A stretch of DNA of 64,000 nt from Affinirhizobium straminoryzae (GCF_007004135.1 NZ_VJMG01000017.1:16849-80848), one strand, 5' to 3'; shown: positions 1 through 10,240, counted from the first letter of the stretch. The notes: generated from the letters alone by a model not told the origin. Made by a program: numbers and translations.

Positions 1-1973
1 AGCAGCGATCCCGCATAGGCAGCGCCCTTTGCCGTCTGTCCGGCCTGCAGGAGCTGGTGCATGCGTCGGCCGTGCAGAATGAGGAAGACGGCACCAAAAC
101 TCTTGAACTGGGCAAAACTGCGAACAACCTCGCCAAGGAATGTGCCCGGCCGGTTCTGGTCCACCAGAGCAACCTTTGAGCGCTGCGAGCCATTGGGCAC
201 GGCATATTCGGTTTCGGACTGGATCATCTCGAGGAACCGCTCGGCAAGCTTGTCGTCGATCCGCTCGGCGATTTCCTGCGGGCGCAGGATCTTTACGCCA
301 CTGCCCATGTCATGCAGCGGCATGCGCCGCATGCGGTCCCAGTCTGCGGGGCGGATACCGTAACGGGCAAACGTGGCGCGAAAGGCATCAGGCAGCTGAT
401 CGAAGCTCTTGACGGCATTCTCTGCCGCCGTGCGCATGAAGGCGAGGCCGAAAGCGTGCCGCGCGCTTTGCGTCCAGGGCGTAAGTCCGGACAGGGTGAG
501 CACTCGATCGGCCAGGAAGCTGGACCAGCCCGGCCCGTCGATTGTGCCAATGTATCGGGCCTGAGCATGGAAGACGTGCATGGCGTTATCGAGGATAAGC
601 CCGGCCGCCACGGCCTCGCGGCGGGTGGAACTGCTCATGGCTTGAACGATGTCTCGCATGGCACCCTGGGCGCCAATGCCGGCAAAGGAGCGGGCAACCA
701 TCGTTGTGCCGATGTCCGATGGCGAAGAAAGCATTGCGGAGCCAAGAACAGAGGCCGTGATCAGCGAACGTACCGACGCAAAACCGGCCGCCCATGTGCT
801 GTTCACAGGCGTCTCGAGCGTCCCTCGAATACTGCCCCAGAGGCTGTCAAGCTTTCGCTCGGCGCTGGCCGCGAGATCATTCGCCTTTGCGGCATCGCCC
901 GCCAGCACGCTTTTCTGGCCGGCCGCTTTCTGCATGGCCTGTTTACGGATCGCCTGCTTCATCCATTCTATGGTGCCGGAGGGATTGGGACCGAGCACTT
1001 CCATGGCAGCGATGTCTTTTGCCATCGCGTTGATGTGACCCATCATCGAGGCGAATATGTCGCCTCCGCTGCCAAAGTCGCGCTGATAGGCAAGCCAGCT
1101 ATCGGCATTCCGGAAAATCAGGAAACGGTGGTCGGCGCGCTGGTTGGCAAGGGCGCCGCGGCCGAACGCTTGGCGCGACGGCTCCTTCTTTGCCCAGCCT
1201 TCTGTTGCGACGTTGGTCCAGATCTCGGTCAGAATATCGTCGAGCTCGCCGGGATCGACCGCCCTGCCGGTCAGGGGATGCTTCATCCTGCTGACATCCA
1301 GCAGCGGCCGGATCGCATCTTTCCAGGTTTGCAGTCCTGCTTTGCGGAGCGCGCGCGCGTCGTGGTGCTGTGGAAGGCCCCAGCGTTCAAGCTTGCCGAT
1401 CGCGCCGCCGGCGCCGTTGAACCGCTGGCGAAGCCATTCGTGGGTGTCTTCCCACACTTTGGCGAAATGCTTTGCCGACGCGTCGCCGGTGTTCTGTCCG
1501 AAGGCTTCCCTGAGAACATTGTCGAGATCTGCCTTGTTGTGGCGAACAAGGTCGCCGGCAATTGCTGAACGGCGAAAATGGTAAAGGGCATCTTCCATGC
1601 GAGCATGCGCCATGCCGACGATTGCCTTGCGGCGACCTTCGACCGAAGGGAAGGGGGCCGTTCCAAAATGCTCCAGCGTATCGATCGCAGCGGCTGCGAT
1701 ATCATGCTCGCCCTTTGCGTTCTTGTAGGAGGAGAGGGCAGCAGAGATCCTCTGGATAGACTGAAGGGAAAGTTTGGCTTTGCGCTTCTGATGCGCGCTC
1801 TCCGCCTTCAGCAGTTCCGTCAGTGCCTTTTTTGCCTCCGCGTCGGCCATCGCCTCGCTGTTGTTGGCAAAGCGGTCGCGAAACCGTCTGAAGTCGCGCT
1901 CGAGGCGCTTGGCGTCTTCCGCGTTCAATTCGCCGCCTTCGACGGCGTTGCGCAGGCAATCGGCAAAACTCAT
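1..1973 (-). CDS. Large internal virion/ejection-type protein (partial, runs off left edge)
   Basis: This open frame starts at ATG 1973 and is still open at base 1, giving at least 657 residues with the C-terminus outside the window. The start overlaps the stop of the upstream gene (ATGA), as elsewhere in this operon. The N-terminal 90 residues are charged and probably helical. Around residues 380-430 lies a small-residue, weakly hydrophobic stretch (Ala/Ser/Gly-rich). No catalytic motif is recognisable. Its place, last after tail tube A/B, a gp14-like protein and a transglycosylase core protein, matches the gp16 position of T7-like podoviruses, whose internal proteins are ejected to form the DNA channel. 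The role is inferred from position and size only. Confidence 0.6.
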   Translation of the reverse strand, partial: MSFADCLRNAVEGGELNAEDAKRLERDFRRFRDRFANNSEAMADAEAKKALTELLKAESAHQKRKAKLSLQSIQRISAALSSYKNAKGEHDIAAAAIDTLEHFGTAPFPSVEGRRKAIVGMAHARMEDALYHFRRSAIAGDLVRHNKADLDNVLREAFGQNTGDASAKHFAKVWEDTHEWLRQRFNGAGGAIGKLERWGLPQHHDARALRKAGLQTWKDAIRPLLDVSRMKHPLTGRAVDPGELDDILTEIWTNVATEGWAKKEPSRQAFGRGALANQRADHRFLIFRNADSWLAYQRDFGSGGDIFASMMGHINAMAKDIAAMEVLGPNPSGTIEWMKQAIRKQAMQKAAGQKSVLAGDAAKANDLAASAERKLDSLWGSIRGTLETPVNSTWAAGFASVRSLITASVLGSAMLSSPSDIGTTMVARSFAGIGAQGAMRDIVQAMSSSTRREAVAAGLILDNAMHVFHAQARYIGTIDGPGWSSFLADRVLTLSGLTPWTQSARHAFGLAFMRTAAENAVKSFDQLPDAFRATFARYGIRPADWDRMRRMPLHDMGSGVKILRPQEIAERIDDKLAERFLEMIQSETEYAVPNGSQRSKVALVDQNRPGTFLGEVVRSFAQFKSFGAVFLILHGRRMHQLLQAGQTAKGAAYAGSL

Positions 1974-3802
1974 AGGCGGCAAGCCTCCACAACAGCAGTC
2001 AGGTGATCGAGGCGCTCGATCTCGTCGAGGATGACGGCACCCGTCACAGGGCGGTCGTCATCGAAAAATGGGATTTCGAAATCGTCATCAAGGCCGATAA
2101 TGTCACGGCGGCTGAAGGACATTTCGTCGGGAAAGCCGAGCGGGTCGTCAAGTCCGCCCGTTCTGTCCGCCGGGTTCCATCCGGCCGCCGCCTCGTCTTC
2201 GGCCGCAAAGCGCTGAGCGTCGTCGGCGATAAGCACGCGGTCGAGCGCTTCGGCCGGCGGCAGGTTTTCCGCGTTGGCGAGCTCTGCCGCTTTGAGGATG
2301 AGATGATCATCGACGGCAGGGCCGGCCCTCGCGGCGATGTCATAGACCAGGCTTTCCGCATAGGCGCGGCCGCCGTCATCGGCACGAATGGCGGTGCTGT
2401 CGCGTGAGGCTGTATCGAGCGCATCAAGCAGATCGGCAATGGTGGATTTCTCCATGGCATTTTCCGCTGTGCCATAGAGGTCGTTGAAATAGCCGGCTTC
2501 TGCCGCCCGAAGCCGCGCCTGGTCCAGCGGCATACCGCCTTCGCGCACAAGTTTGCCGACGAACCGCTCGGATCGGTTTTCCAGGCCAAGCGCTTTCAGT
2601 TCTCCCTTGTAGTCCTGTACGCCTCCGGCGCGCATCAGGAAACGGTCAATGGTATCAGCTGCGCCGGTCTTGCTCGTAGTCGATGGCGGTATCAGCTGGT
2701 CGACAATGCGGGCGATTTGCTCCGGGGCAGGGTCGTGGAAAAATGCGGTGCTGGTTTGCGCGGCTGCGATGGCGCGTGTGCTGGCGCTGTCGTGCAGGGC
2801 AGCAGAAGCGGAAGCCGGCTTTGCATCTGCCGTCATGCGGTCAATGTCAATGGCCGCAAGCGCACCCCGCGCTTCGGCAGGAAGGTCTGCGCGAATGGGC
2901 GTCAGAAGATCTGCCGCAGCCTTGGTGTCGCCAGACACTGCAGCGCGCAATTCCGGCGATGCCGTGGGCGCTTCCGCAAGCGCGCGAACGGCGGCTTCCG
3001 GATCGATCGATCGCAATGCCCGGGATATCCCTTCGCCCGCTGCCTGAAAGCTTCCTCCCAGCGCGCCGCCAAGAAGGCCGGCGATCGCAACGTTTTGCAT
3101 TGCCTCTGCGGGTCCGTTGGGCAAGCCGGCCTGCTTTCGCCAGGCCTGGATCTGCGGCTGTTGGATCGCTTCGGTCAAGCCGTTGACGGCGGCTTCGGAG
3201 ATGACCGTCTGCAGGATCCGGCCGGCCGCCGTGCGTGCGCCACCTGGTCCGCCACCAATGATCCAGGTGCCAACCTGCATCGGATCATAGCCGGAGCCAA
3301 CCATCCCGCCCGCAATCAGTGCACCCCATTTCCTCAAGCCGTCGCGGCTGGCCAGTGCCTTTCCAAGGCGCTGGTCGGCCTGTCTTGCCAACGCTTCGGC
3401 GTCGCGCTCGACGGGGCGATCGGCGCCGATGATCGCTGCCTTTTCCGGGTATCGATTTGCGATCTCCGTAAGGCGTGCGCTGAATTCATCGGCTTTCTGC
3501 TGCGCCAGTTCCGGAGCGGCGTCGCGCATGAAAACGGTGCTGCCGGCCGTCAGTTCGGTGTATTGCCGATCGGCGCTCGACGTTGCCTGCCGCATCGGGT
3601 TTGGCAAGCTTTCGCCGGTCGCGTCCTGGATCGCCTTGATGCGTTCGTCGTAAGCACGCGTCAGCGCCTCGACTGCCGAAGTCTGGTTGTCCACCAGCCG
3701 CATCTGGTCCGTGGCGGCGGAGTATATCTCTCCCAGGCTCGCTTCGCCACGCGCGATGGACGTGGGGCGTTCAGTGCTTGTGTCGGAATACCAGAAGCTC
3801 AT
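1970..3802 (-). CDS. Putative phage internal virion protein, 610 aa
   Basis: I chose ATG 3802 (protein begins MSFWYSD) because it overlaps the preceding stop as ATGA; an upstream start at 3817 is also possible. Residues 1-150 are charged. A Gly/Ala-rich hydrophobic patch near 160-200 (containing GGMVGSGYDP) and another near 230-260 could insert in a membrane. The C-terminal third is acidic. No enzyme motif is seen. Sitting between the transglycosylase core protein and the gp16-position protein, it is best read as another internal or ejection protein. The precise function is unknown. Confidence 0.6.
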   Translation of the reverse strand: MSFWYSDTSTERPTSIARGEASLGEIYSAATDQMRLVDNQTSAVEALTRAYDERIKAIQDATGESLPNPMRQATSSADRQYTELTAGSTVFMRDAAPELAQQKADEFSARLTEIANRYPEKAAIIGADRPVERDAEALARQADQRLGKALASRDGLRKWGALIAGGMVGSGYDPMQVGTWIIGGGPGGARTAAGRILQTVISEAAVNGLTEAIQQPQIQAWRKQAGLPNGPAEAMQNVAIAGLLGGALGGSFQAAGEGISRALRSIDPEAAVRALAEAPTASPELRAAVSGDTKAAADLLTPIRADLPAEARGALAAIDIDRMTADAKPASASAALHDSASTRAIAAAQTSTAFFHDPAPEQIARIVDQLIPPSTTSKTGAADTIDRFLMRAGGVQDYKGELKALGLENRSERFVGKLVREGGMPLDQARLRAAEAGYFNDLYGTAENAMEKSTIADLLDALDTASRDSTAIRADDGGRAYAESLVYDIAARAGPAVDDHLILKAAELANAENLPPAEALDRVLIADDAQRFAAEDEAAAGWNPADRTGGLDDPLGFPDEMSFSRRDIIGLDDDFEIPFFDDDRPVTGAVILDEIERLDHLTAVVEACRL

Positions 3803-6648
3803 CGGCCGGGCTGCCATCCGAAGGGGTTGAAGTTGGTGTCGCTGAAGCCGAGGCTAGGCTTGTTTTCTGCGGCAATGGCTTCCAGCGCCCGGATATCAAG
3901 GCGCCAATAGGTGCCGTCCGGGCGCACCAGATATTTCGGGTCCTCCGAGAGCGGATCGCCAAGGGAGACGCGATAAAGTCCGTCTCCATCGGATACGAGG
4001 TTTGCTCCGCGAATTGCGGAGATGGGCAGTGGGTAGTCTCCGCTGTCGATTGGCGGCAACTTGGCAAGCTGGTCTTTGGTCAGGTTGCGCAAAAGCTGTT
4101 GCGGGCGATCCTTGGGCATGTCGGCCGGAACAACGATTGGAGCGCCGTTGACGTCGCTGATACCGCCATAGGCCACACCGCCGATCGTGCGACCGCCGGC
4201 GGCGCGATCCAGTGCGCGCGAAAATGCCGCTTGGGCTATGCTGCCAGACGTCTTGATTTCGGCTGGATCGAAATTCTGTGCGTTCGCGGCCTGTTCGAAC
4301 AGAATAGTGGCCGTCTGCAACACGGCGCTTTGTGTGCGGGGATCGGCGACAAAGGCGCCACCGATCTGCGTGGAGGCAAACTTGGTGATCTCTCCCGGCG
4401 TCGGCATCTTTGCGGTAAATAGTTTTTCACGCTTCATGCCGAGCGCGTTGGCTACGTCCGCGGCAACGCTGTTGTCGCCGGTCGCCAGTGATAGGCCAGC
4501 CGCGTGTGCAATGACCGGGGCGTCTTCAGCGATTTCGCCGATGACGCGTGGCGCGTCGTTGCCATACACCTTTCGCACGGTGAAGGCAAAAACCGGTAGC
4601 GCCTCCGGATTGGTCTGCAGGGCTGCGGTCAGCATCTCCTTTTCGCCGGGGCGGAACACGGGCACGCTCTGCCCGTAAAGGCCAGCGACGGCCGTTTGCG
4701 CCTGGCGCCGTTCGGTCAGCGTGGCTGCGAGGGTGTCAGCGCTGCTGGGGTCGATGGCGGTGACGGATACCACACCGGCGCGTGCGGCCTGGCCAAGCGG
4801 ATCAGTTTGTCGTTCCTTCAGAACATCCTGCGCGCGCTTCTGCGCAAGTTGATAGACGTCGAGGGCCTCTGCATACCCTGGCGTGCCGGCCTTGGGCTGG
4901 ATAAGCTCGAGGCGGTCGCGAATATCGGCGGCCGACTGCGCCTCCATGCCATTCGTGGCGTCGTAAATGCGACCAGCTCTTTCACGGGCGGCTTGCCATT
5001 GCTGCAGGCCCTGTTCTCCGGAAAGCTGCAACACGCGCTCGGGCGTCAACCCGGTGGATGGATCAAGACCTTTTCCAGTTGTCTGGATTGACGCGACGTC
5101 ATCATCAGCAAGGGTTGCCAGGCGCGACGCTTCTGCCTTGTTTGCCGCTTGCCGCTGGTTGATTTCGGCTCGGGCATCGCGGCGGAAAAGCTCTGATCGC
5201 GCCTTCACTGTGTCATAGGGCAGCCGCGCCAACGGCCCCTTGCCGGCGCGCCATTCGTCCAGCATCTGCAGCGCAAACTGCTCTTTCTGTTCCGGCGTCG
5301 GCAGCGCTTCATAAACACCTTGCACCCGGCCAAAGGCTGCCGTTTCGGCAAGGTCGGCCTTGTATTTCGCGGCCTGCAGCGGCGTGATCGTGCCAAGTGC
5401 GGCCGCCCGGTCGATCTGCATGGTCACACGCCCGACCTGCTGACCGATAATCGTATCGCCCTCCGGGTTGGCGCCCAGCAGCTGCGCCTGCCGCTCGATG
5501 TCCACGCGCTGCGCGTCGAAACCATCGGCAAAGGCGGAAAGCTGCTCCTGCCGCATCCGCTTGTCGGCCTGCGCCTGCACATTGCGCACATAGGCTTCCG
5601 ACTGCTGGGAGAAGCTGCGGTTGAATGCTTCCTTCAGAAGGGGGTCGGAAAGGTTCGGGTCCGCCTCATATTTGGCGCGCACGTCGGCAAGCGCTGCCGC
5701 GAACTTTTCCGGGTCGTCGGAATATTGCTGCTGAATGGCAAACAGGTCCGTCGAAACGCCCTGCTGCATCCGCCAGGTATAGGCCGACATCACGGCATTG
5801 TCGTAGGCCTCGCCATAGATCGTGCCGTCGCGCCGAAGCGCAAGCGGCGCGGTCGGCAGCACCTGCGGCGGCCTGTCCGCGGCGGGCAAGGCGCCGGCCG
5901 CAGATCCGCCTGCCTTGCGGATCCAGAGGTTGGCAAATTCGCCAGCCGTCATGCCGGGCGTTCCGCCATTCAGCCGCACCGCGTCGGCGCCCACAAGGCT
6001 TTCCGCCGGCACGTCCGGGTTGGTCAGCAGCTTGGCCGCGCCGCCGGCGCCCTGCTGGTGTGCAAGATAAAGCTCACCGGCAGTCGGCTCGCGCCCCAGC
6101 GATTTGCGCAGTGCGGCCGTATTGTCCTTGTAAAGTCGGGCGGCAGCATCCGATGCCTGGGTCGCATCGAAGCGATCGGCAAGGCCGTATTGCTGGGCCG
6201 TGCCATCGACGAACTGGAACAGACCTCCGGCGCTGGAATTCGGGTTTTTGGCCTGCGGGTTATAGCCGCTTTCCAGCCCCGCCACCTGGAGAAGCCCGGC
6301 CGGGTCCACGCCATGGCGCGCCGCCGCGTCCGAGATCGTCTTGCGGATCTCTTCTGGCGCTGGCGGCACCTGTCCGGCGGCAGAGGCTGCGGCGGCCCGG
6401 CTGTTGGCCGCGTCGATCGTCGCCTGTCCGGCCGCCTGCCCAACGGGCAATCCCGCGGTCAATGCCTCGCGCTGCAGCGCCTTGTCGGCCATGTCGCCCA
6501 GCTGGCGGGAAAGGTGGCCGGCCACATTCGCCAGCGCCTCCCAACCCTGCCCGGTGTTGACGGCGGCAGATGGCACGTCGCGCGAAATCTGTCCTTCGCC
6601 GGTCAGCTGCTGGATCTGTCCCGGTTTTCTGGATTGCAGGTTAACCAT
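3799..6648 (-). CDS. Internal virion protein with N-terminal lytic transglycosylase domain, 949 aa
   Basis: Residues about 100-220 form an SLT-type lytic transglycosylase domain. The likely catalytic Glu is E126 in GLESGYNP, followed by SSAGGLFQF (138-146) and a downstream LAHQQGAGGA motif. Such domains cut peptidoglycan during DNA ejection and occur in core proteins of T7-like virions (gp16 in T7 itself). The remaining 700 residues are long, Gln/Ala-rich and probably helical. The start at 6648 overlaps the previous stop (TGATG). The enzyme domain is directly visible; the structural role comes from position among virion genes. Confidence 0.8.
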   Translation of the reverse strand: MVNLQSRKPGQIQQLTGEGQISRDVPSAAVNTGQGWEALANVAGHLSRQLGDMADKALQREALTAGLPVGQAAGQATIDAANSRAAAASAAGQVPPAPEEIRKTISDAAARHGVDPAGLLQVAGLESGYNPQAKNPNSSAGGLFQFVDGTAQQYGLADRFDATQASDAAARLYKDNTAALRKSLGREPTAGELYLAHQQGAGGAAKLLTNPDVPAESLVGADAVRLNGGTPGMTAGEFANLWIRKAGGSAAGALPAADRPPQVLPTAPLALRRDGTIYGEAYDNAVMSAYTWRMQQGVSTDLFAIQQQYSDDPEKFAAALADVRAKYEADPNLSDPLLKEAFNRSFSQQSEAYVRNVQAQADKRMRQEQLSAFADGFDAQRVDIERQAQLLGANPEGDTIIGQQVGRVTMQIDRAAALGTITPLQAAKYKADLAETAAFGRVQGVYEALPTPEQKEQFALQMLDEWRAGKGPLARLPYDTVKARSELFRRDARAEINQRQAANKAEASRLATLADDDVASIQTTGKGLDPSTGLTPERVLQLSGEQGLQQWQAARERAGRIYDATNGMEAQSAADIRDRLELIQPKAGTPGYAEALDVYQLAQKRAQDVLKERQTDPLGQAARAGVVSVTAIDPSSADTLAATLTERRQAQTAVAGLYGQSVPVFRPGEKEMLTAALQTNPEALPVFAFTVRKVYGNDAPRVIGEIAEDAPVIAHAAGLSLATGDNSVAADVANALGMKREKLFTAKMPTPGEITKFASTQIGGAFVADPRTQSAVLQTATILFEQAANAQNFDPAEIKTSGSIAQAAFSRALDRAAGGRTIGGVAYGGISDVNGAPIVVPADMPKDRPQQLLRNLTKDQLAKLPPIDSGDYPLPISAIRGANLVSDGDGLYRVSLGDPLSEDPKYLVRPDGTYWRLDIRALEAIAAENKPSLGFSDTNFNPFGWQPGR

Positions 6649-7226
6649 CAGGCGCTTCCTCTGCCCGCAAGCTGAATTCCAAAATCAGCGGCCGTGCCAA
6701 GGGCACCCAGAAGAGCGCCGCCACTTTGGGTGCTGGCGCGCTGGCGGTACCCGATGGCGCGCTGGCGATACATCGCGCGCCGGAATTCCGTGTCGCGCTG
6801 GTCGATGCTGATTTCCGTCTGCGCCTGTTGCCGTGCGGTCTGCGCCTGGCTCTGGGCAATGCCGCCGGAAAGATCGATGCCGGCAGCCGCATAGGTCACG
6901 TCGTTCTGCCCCAGCACGCGGCCCAGCTCCTGGCGAATGCGGTTCTGCCGCTGTTGGCCCGCCAGCTGCTCCTGTCCGGCCTGCAGGTCGGCTTCCACTG
7001 CCAGCTGCCGGCTTTCGCTGGCGGCGGCCGCGCCCGCGCCGATCGTGCCGAGAACTTTGAGCACGCTACCCAACCCCTGCAGCGCGGTCAGCGCGCCGGA
7101 CGATGCGGCGGCTGCGCCTGTGGCTGCAGCGGCACCTGTCGCCGCTGTACCAGCGGCCGCGCCTGCGGCCGAGCCAAGGCCAAGCCCGCCCAGAACCTTG
7201 CCGATTGCCGTCACGGCCAATTCCAT
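6648..7226 (-). CDS. gp14-like internal core protein, 192 aa
   Basis: The N-terminal 65 residues are a Gly/Ala-rich low-complexity hydrophobic region, followed by a helical Gln/Arg-rich segment (RQLAVEADLQAGQEQLAGQQ) and a short Gly-rich end. This hydrophobic N-terminus plus helical body, and the place directly after tail tube protein B, match the gp14-type internal virion protein of T7-like phages. The Shine-Dalgarno sequence AGGAGGGT lies just upstream of ATG 7226. Assignment rests on shape and order, not on a diagnostic motif. Confidence 0.6.
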   Translation of the reverse strand: MELAVTAIGKVLGGLGLGSAAGAAAGTAATGAAAATGAAAASSGALTALQGLGSVLKVLGTIGAGAAAASESRQLAVEADLQAGQEQLAGQQRQNRIRQELGRVLGQNDVTYAAAGIDLSGGIAQSQAQTARQQAQTEISIDQRDTEFRRAMYRQRAIGYRQRASTQSGGALLGALGTAADFGIQLAGRGSA

Positions 7227-7236
7227 CTCAACCCTC

Positions 7237-9267
7237 CTAAAGCGCAGTCTCGACGGTAATCGAGCGGATGTTCAGTCTACCGGGGCGAAGCTGGGAGATC
7301 CGCACGAAGGGTTCGTCGGCATAGCCGCGCAGGCCGCCGATCTTGATCACGCCGGAAAAGCCCTGGTTGAGCTCGGGCACGTCCGCCAGCACCCCGAAGC
7401 GGAACAGGTCCACTTCCTTCAGCGCGCCGCCATTGGTGGAAATCGCAAGGCTGGTCGTGTCGTCCAGCGCCAGGTGCACGGTGTGAATGCGCGCCTTGCG
7501 CTTCAGCACCGTGTTGGGGCCCACATCGCGCGGCGGCGGCAGCGTGTCGATGATCGGCGGCTTCCAGGTGCCGGCCGTCACGGCTGAAACGGCCTTTGGC
7601 AGCACCACCTGGCCGCTTGCCACGGTATAGGGGCCAAACACATCGCCATCGCCAATCACCCAGATTTCCCGTCCATTGTAACGGGAAAGGCCGGTCACGG
7701 TTTTCGAGGCGGGAGAAACCGTCAGGTCGATCGCCTCGTCGAGCAGCAGCCCGGTTTCCATCCGCTCCAGCGTGCGCGTGCCGGCGCGGTCCATGATGAA
7801 GGAGAGCTGGTTGCGGCCGTTGCGGGAAACCCGCTTGAAAAGCCCCTGGCTGGTGCGGCGGGCATAGGCGGTCACCTCCTGTTCGCGCAGCAGCGAAACC
7901 AGCCGGGCCTCGCCGCTGTCGAGAACGATGGCCTGAAGATTGCAGCTGATCGTTTCCGTCGTGCGGCGCACCGCCATGTCACGCACATTGCGCAGCAGGT
8001 GCGGCGCCAGCAGGGAAATATCGGTGGCAATGAAATTTCCCTCGGCATCGGTATAGCGCAGTTCGCCGATCGTCGAGCGGTTCTTGTGGCACCAGATGGC
8101 CGCACCTTCGTTCTCGGTCACGGGCAGGCCGCGATTGCTGCCGTGCCGGCTGGCCTGCACATGGTTCGGCGCTTCCGTGCGCGAAAGCGCCCGCTCGGCA
8201 ATCCAGTATTCTGCCTGCGAAGTAAAGATCAGCAGGTTCAACGACGGCACGATGGCCTCGATCGTTTCCCCGCCGGCAATGTCCATCGGCACCAGTGCCG
8301 GTCCGTTGGCATCGGTGAACCGCTCGTTGAACTCGAAATAGTCGCCGGTGCGCGACATGAGCCAGGCATTGGGCAGGCCTTTCATGCCGCCCACCAGCAA
8401 TCGCTGCTGCCAGAAGGCGCCGCACTGGGGCCAACCGCGCGTGCTGGAAATCACAGCCTCGCCCGGTTTTACGCCAACAGTGGTTTTCGAGGCCACGATG
8501 GCCGCATCCGCCTTGTTGACGATCTCGCCGGAAACGGCCCAGCCGTCGCCCTCGTTGCCGGCGCCCGAAAACGTGATGGTGACGATGTTCGCGCTGGGGC
8601 TGGCCACCACGAAACCGGCCGCCACGTTGGGCAGGTCGGCAATCGCGGCCTGGATCGCGCTCACCAGCGTCGCCATGGTGCTGTTGTAGGTGATCGAGAA
8701 GGTTTCCTGCTGCGAAATGGTCAGCGTGAAAATCGATGTGCCGCTGTCCAGTCCCACGAATTCCAGTCGCCAGACGGCCGGCACGCCGTTGGAATAGGTG
8801 GCGCCGTAATCATAGCGCGGAATATTGGCATAGGGCAGGTCATCCACCACCCAGCCGCTCGTCGTCAGGCGAATGCGCTTGGATTGCAGGTCGCGGTGAA
8901 ACAGCAACATGGTGTCGAAGCGCTGCGCAAATGTCATTTCCGGCAGCAGTCCGGAAATGCCGGAAACGGTAAAGCTGGCGGAAAGGCTGGTCGCGCCCCA
9001 GGCCTGGCAGGTGGTGCCCGCAAACACCAGGTCGTAGCTTGTGCCGTTGGATGCATCGAAGGGAAAGATCCTGTCGGCGCCGGAAGGCAGGTTGCCCACC
9101 AGCCGCAGGCCATCGGAAACGCGCATGCCGCCCTGCGGGGTGATGACCACGTTTTCGGCATGCTTCAGCCCGGTGGAAAAATACTTCAGCTGGGTTCGGT
9201 CATGCAGCAGCGGGTCCAGTTCGCCGGCAGTGAAGGCCGCTTGCGTGCGTCCGGGGCGGGCAACCAT
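7237..9267 (-). CDS. Tail tube (tubular) protein B-like, 676 aa
   Basis: This is a beta-rich 676-residue protein without a signal peptide. Its opening (MVARPGRTQAAFTAGELDP) is typical of phage tail proteins of this class. T7 gp12 (tubular protein B) is of similar size and builds the tail nozzle. The gene follows tail tube A with a TGATG overlap at 9267, so the two are probably translationally coupled. The stop is 10 bases before the gp14-like gene. Confidence 0.7.
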   Translation of the reverse strand: MVARPGRTQAAFTAGELDPLLHDRTQLKYFSTGLKHAENVVITPQGGMRVSDGLRLVGNLPSGADRIFPFDASNGTSYDLVFAGTTCQAWGATSLSASFTVSGISGLLPEMTFAQRFDTMLLFHRDLQSKRIRLTTSGWVVDDLPYANIPRYDYGATYSNGVPAVWRLEFVGLDSGTSIFTLTISQQETFSITYNSTMATLVSAIQAAIADLPNVAAGFVVASPSANIVTITFSGAGNEGDGWAVSGEIVNKADAAIVASKTTVGVKPGEAVISSTRGWPQCGAFWQQRLLVGGMKGLPNAWLMSRTGDYFEFNERFTDANGPALVPMDIAGGETIEAIVPSLNLLIFTSQAEYWIAERALSRTEAPNHVQASRHGSNRGLPVTENEGAAIWCHKNRSTIGELRYTDAEGNFIATDISLLAPHLLRNVRDMAVRRTTETISCNLQAIVLDSGEARLVSLLREQEVTAYARRTSQGLFKRVSRNGRNQLSFIMDRAGTRTLERMETGLLLDEAIDLTVSPASKTVTGLSRYNGREIWVIGDGDVFGPYTVASGQVVLPKAVSAVTAGTWKPPIIDTLPPPRDVGPNTVLKRKARIHTVHLALDDTTSLAISTNGGALKEVDLFRFGVLADVPELNQGFSGVIKIGGLRGYADEPFVRISQLRPGRLNIRSITVETAL

Positions 9268-9896
9268 CAGGATCTCCAGGCAATGGTGAGCGGATTGTTG
9301 TCAGCCTTGATCTCCCGGGCCGGATTGGCAAAAGCGTCCTCGTTCAATGCCGTGCGCATCATCCCGCCGCGAAAATTCTCCTGCGGGGTGCCATAGGCCA
9401 GCGTCAGCAGGTCGGATCGCTGGCCGCGATCGGACGCAATGGCGAAGGCAAGATGCCCGGCAAGCGCGGTAATGGTGGCGCTACGGAAGGTCGGCGTCCA
9501 TCGGTGCGGATCGGGGCGGAATTTCACCATGGCGTAAAGCGGATTGTCGGCCGCGTGCACCTGGTTTGCCGTCAGGATGAAGCTGGTATAGCGCCGGTTC
9601 GGGTCGCTGGGGTCGTCGGTCAGGTAAACGGGCGGGCCGATTGCCGGCTGCGGCACCTCGAAAACATGGCTGAACCCGGTAAAGGGTGCTGCGACCGAGA
9701 GCTTGGAAAGCTGGCGAACCTCGCGGGCGAAGAAAAAGCCGGAAGGCTGCAGGCCGAGATTGAAATCGACGGTTTCCTCGTAGATCAGCAGCGCGCTCTG
9801 CCCGCCGCCCAGGTCGTCGTCAAAGTCCTGCACCGGCTCCTCGCCGATCCGCGCACAGGCGGCGTTGATGATGTCGGCATAGGTGGTCAGCGCCAT
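9267..9896 (-). CDS. Tail tube (tubular) protein A-like, 209 aa
   Basis: At 209 residues it is near the size of T7 gp11 (tail tubular protein A), which sits between connector and nozzle. The N-terminus (ALTTYADIINAACARIGEEP) is characteristic of gp11-like proteins in prophage podoviruses, and the gene is coupled to the tail tube B gene. The start at ATG 9896 follows a GC-rich hairpin (9919-9948). Confidence 0.75.
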   Translation of the reverse strand: MALTTYADIINAACARIGEEPVQDFDDDLGGGQSALLIYEETVDFNLGLQPSGFFFAREVRQLSKLSVAAPFTGFSHVFEVPQPAIGPPVYLTDDPSDPNRRYTSFILTANQVHAADNPLYAMVKFRPDPHRWTPTFRSATITALAGHLAFAIASDRGQRSDLLTLAYGTPQENFRGGMMRTALNEDAFANPAREIKADNNPLTIAWRS

Positions 9897-9918
9897 GGCG
9901 GTATCCCTTCAAAAGCAT

Positions 9919-9948
9919 GCCGCCGCCGGGGCGTGATCCGGCGGCGGC
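9919..9948 (-). terminator. Hairpin between 91-aa gene and tail tube A
   Basis: Perfect 11-base arms GCCGCCGCCGG/CCGGCGGCGGC with an 8-base loop are followed, in the leftward direction, by ATGCTTTTG. This resembles a weak intrinsic terminator that could lower tail gene expression relative to capsid genes. Confidence 0.5.
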
Positions 9949-9964
9949 GCGCGTGGGCAGATCG

Positions 9965-10240
9965 TCAGGCGACGTTCTGCGCCGCGACCGTGACGCCGGA
10001 AGAGGTGGATGCGGTCACGATGTAGTTTCGCCGCATCACCGTGGCGTCGAGATCGAGCGTCATGTCGATGTGGTCGCCCTTCTTCAGGCGGCGCCAGATC
10101 GAGTTGAAGTAGCCGGACGTCTGGACGGCGGACGTGTCGTCATTGGTCACATACTTGTGCACGTTCAGGTTTGCGCCGGCCTCGCCGGACGGGTTGGGCA
10201 TCCAGTCAACGGTGCGAAAGCCCTTGATGTCGAAAGCCAT
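9965..10240 (-). CDS. Small phage protein after capsid gene, 91 aa
   Basis: A 91-residue protein with predicted beta content and no catalytic motif (starts MAFDIKGFRTVDWMPNPSGE). It lies between the major capsid protein and tail tube A, where podophages often carry head-decoration or minor structural genes. I do not recognise the family. High expression is plausible because it sits just downstream of the capsid gene. Confidence 0.6.
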   Translation of the reverse strand: MAFDIKGFRTVDWMPNPSGEAGANLNVHKYVTNDDTSAVQTSGYFNSIWRRLKKGDHIDMTLDLDATVMRRNYIVTASTSSGVTVAAQNVA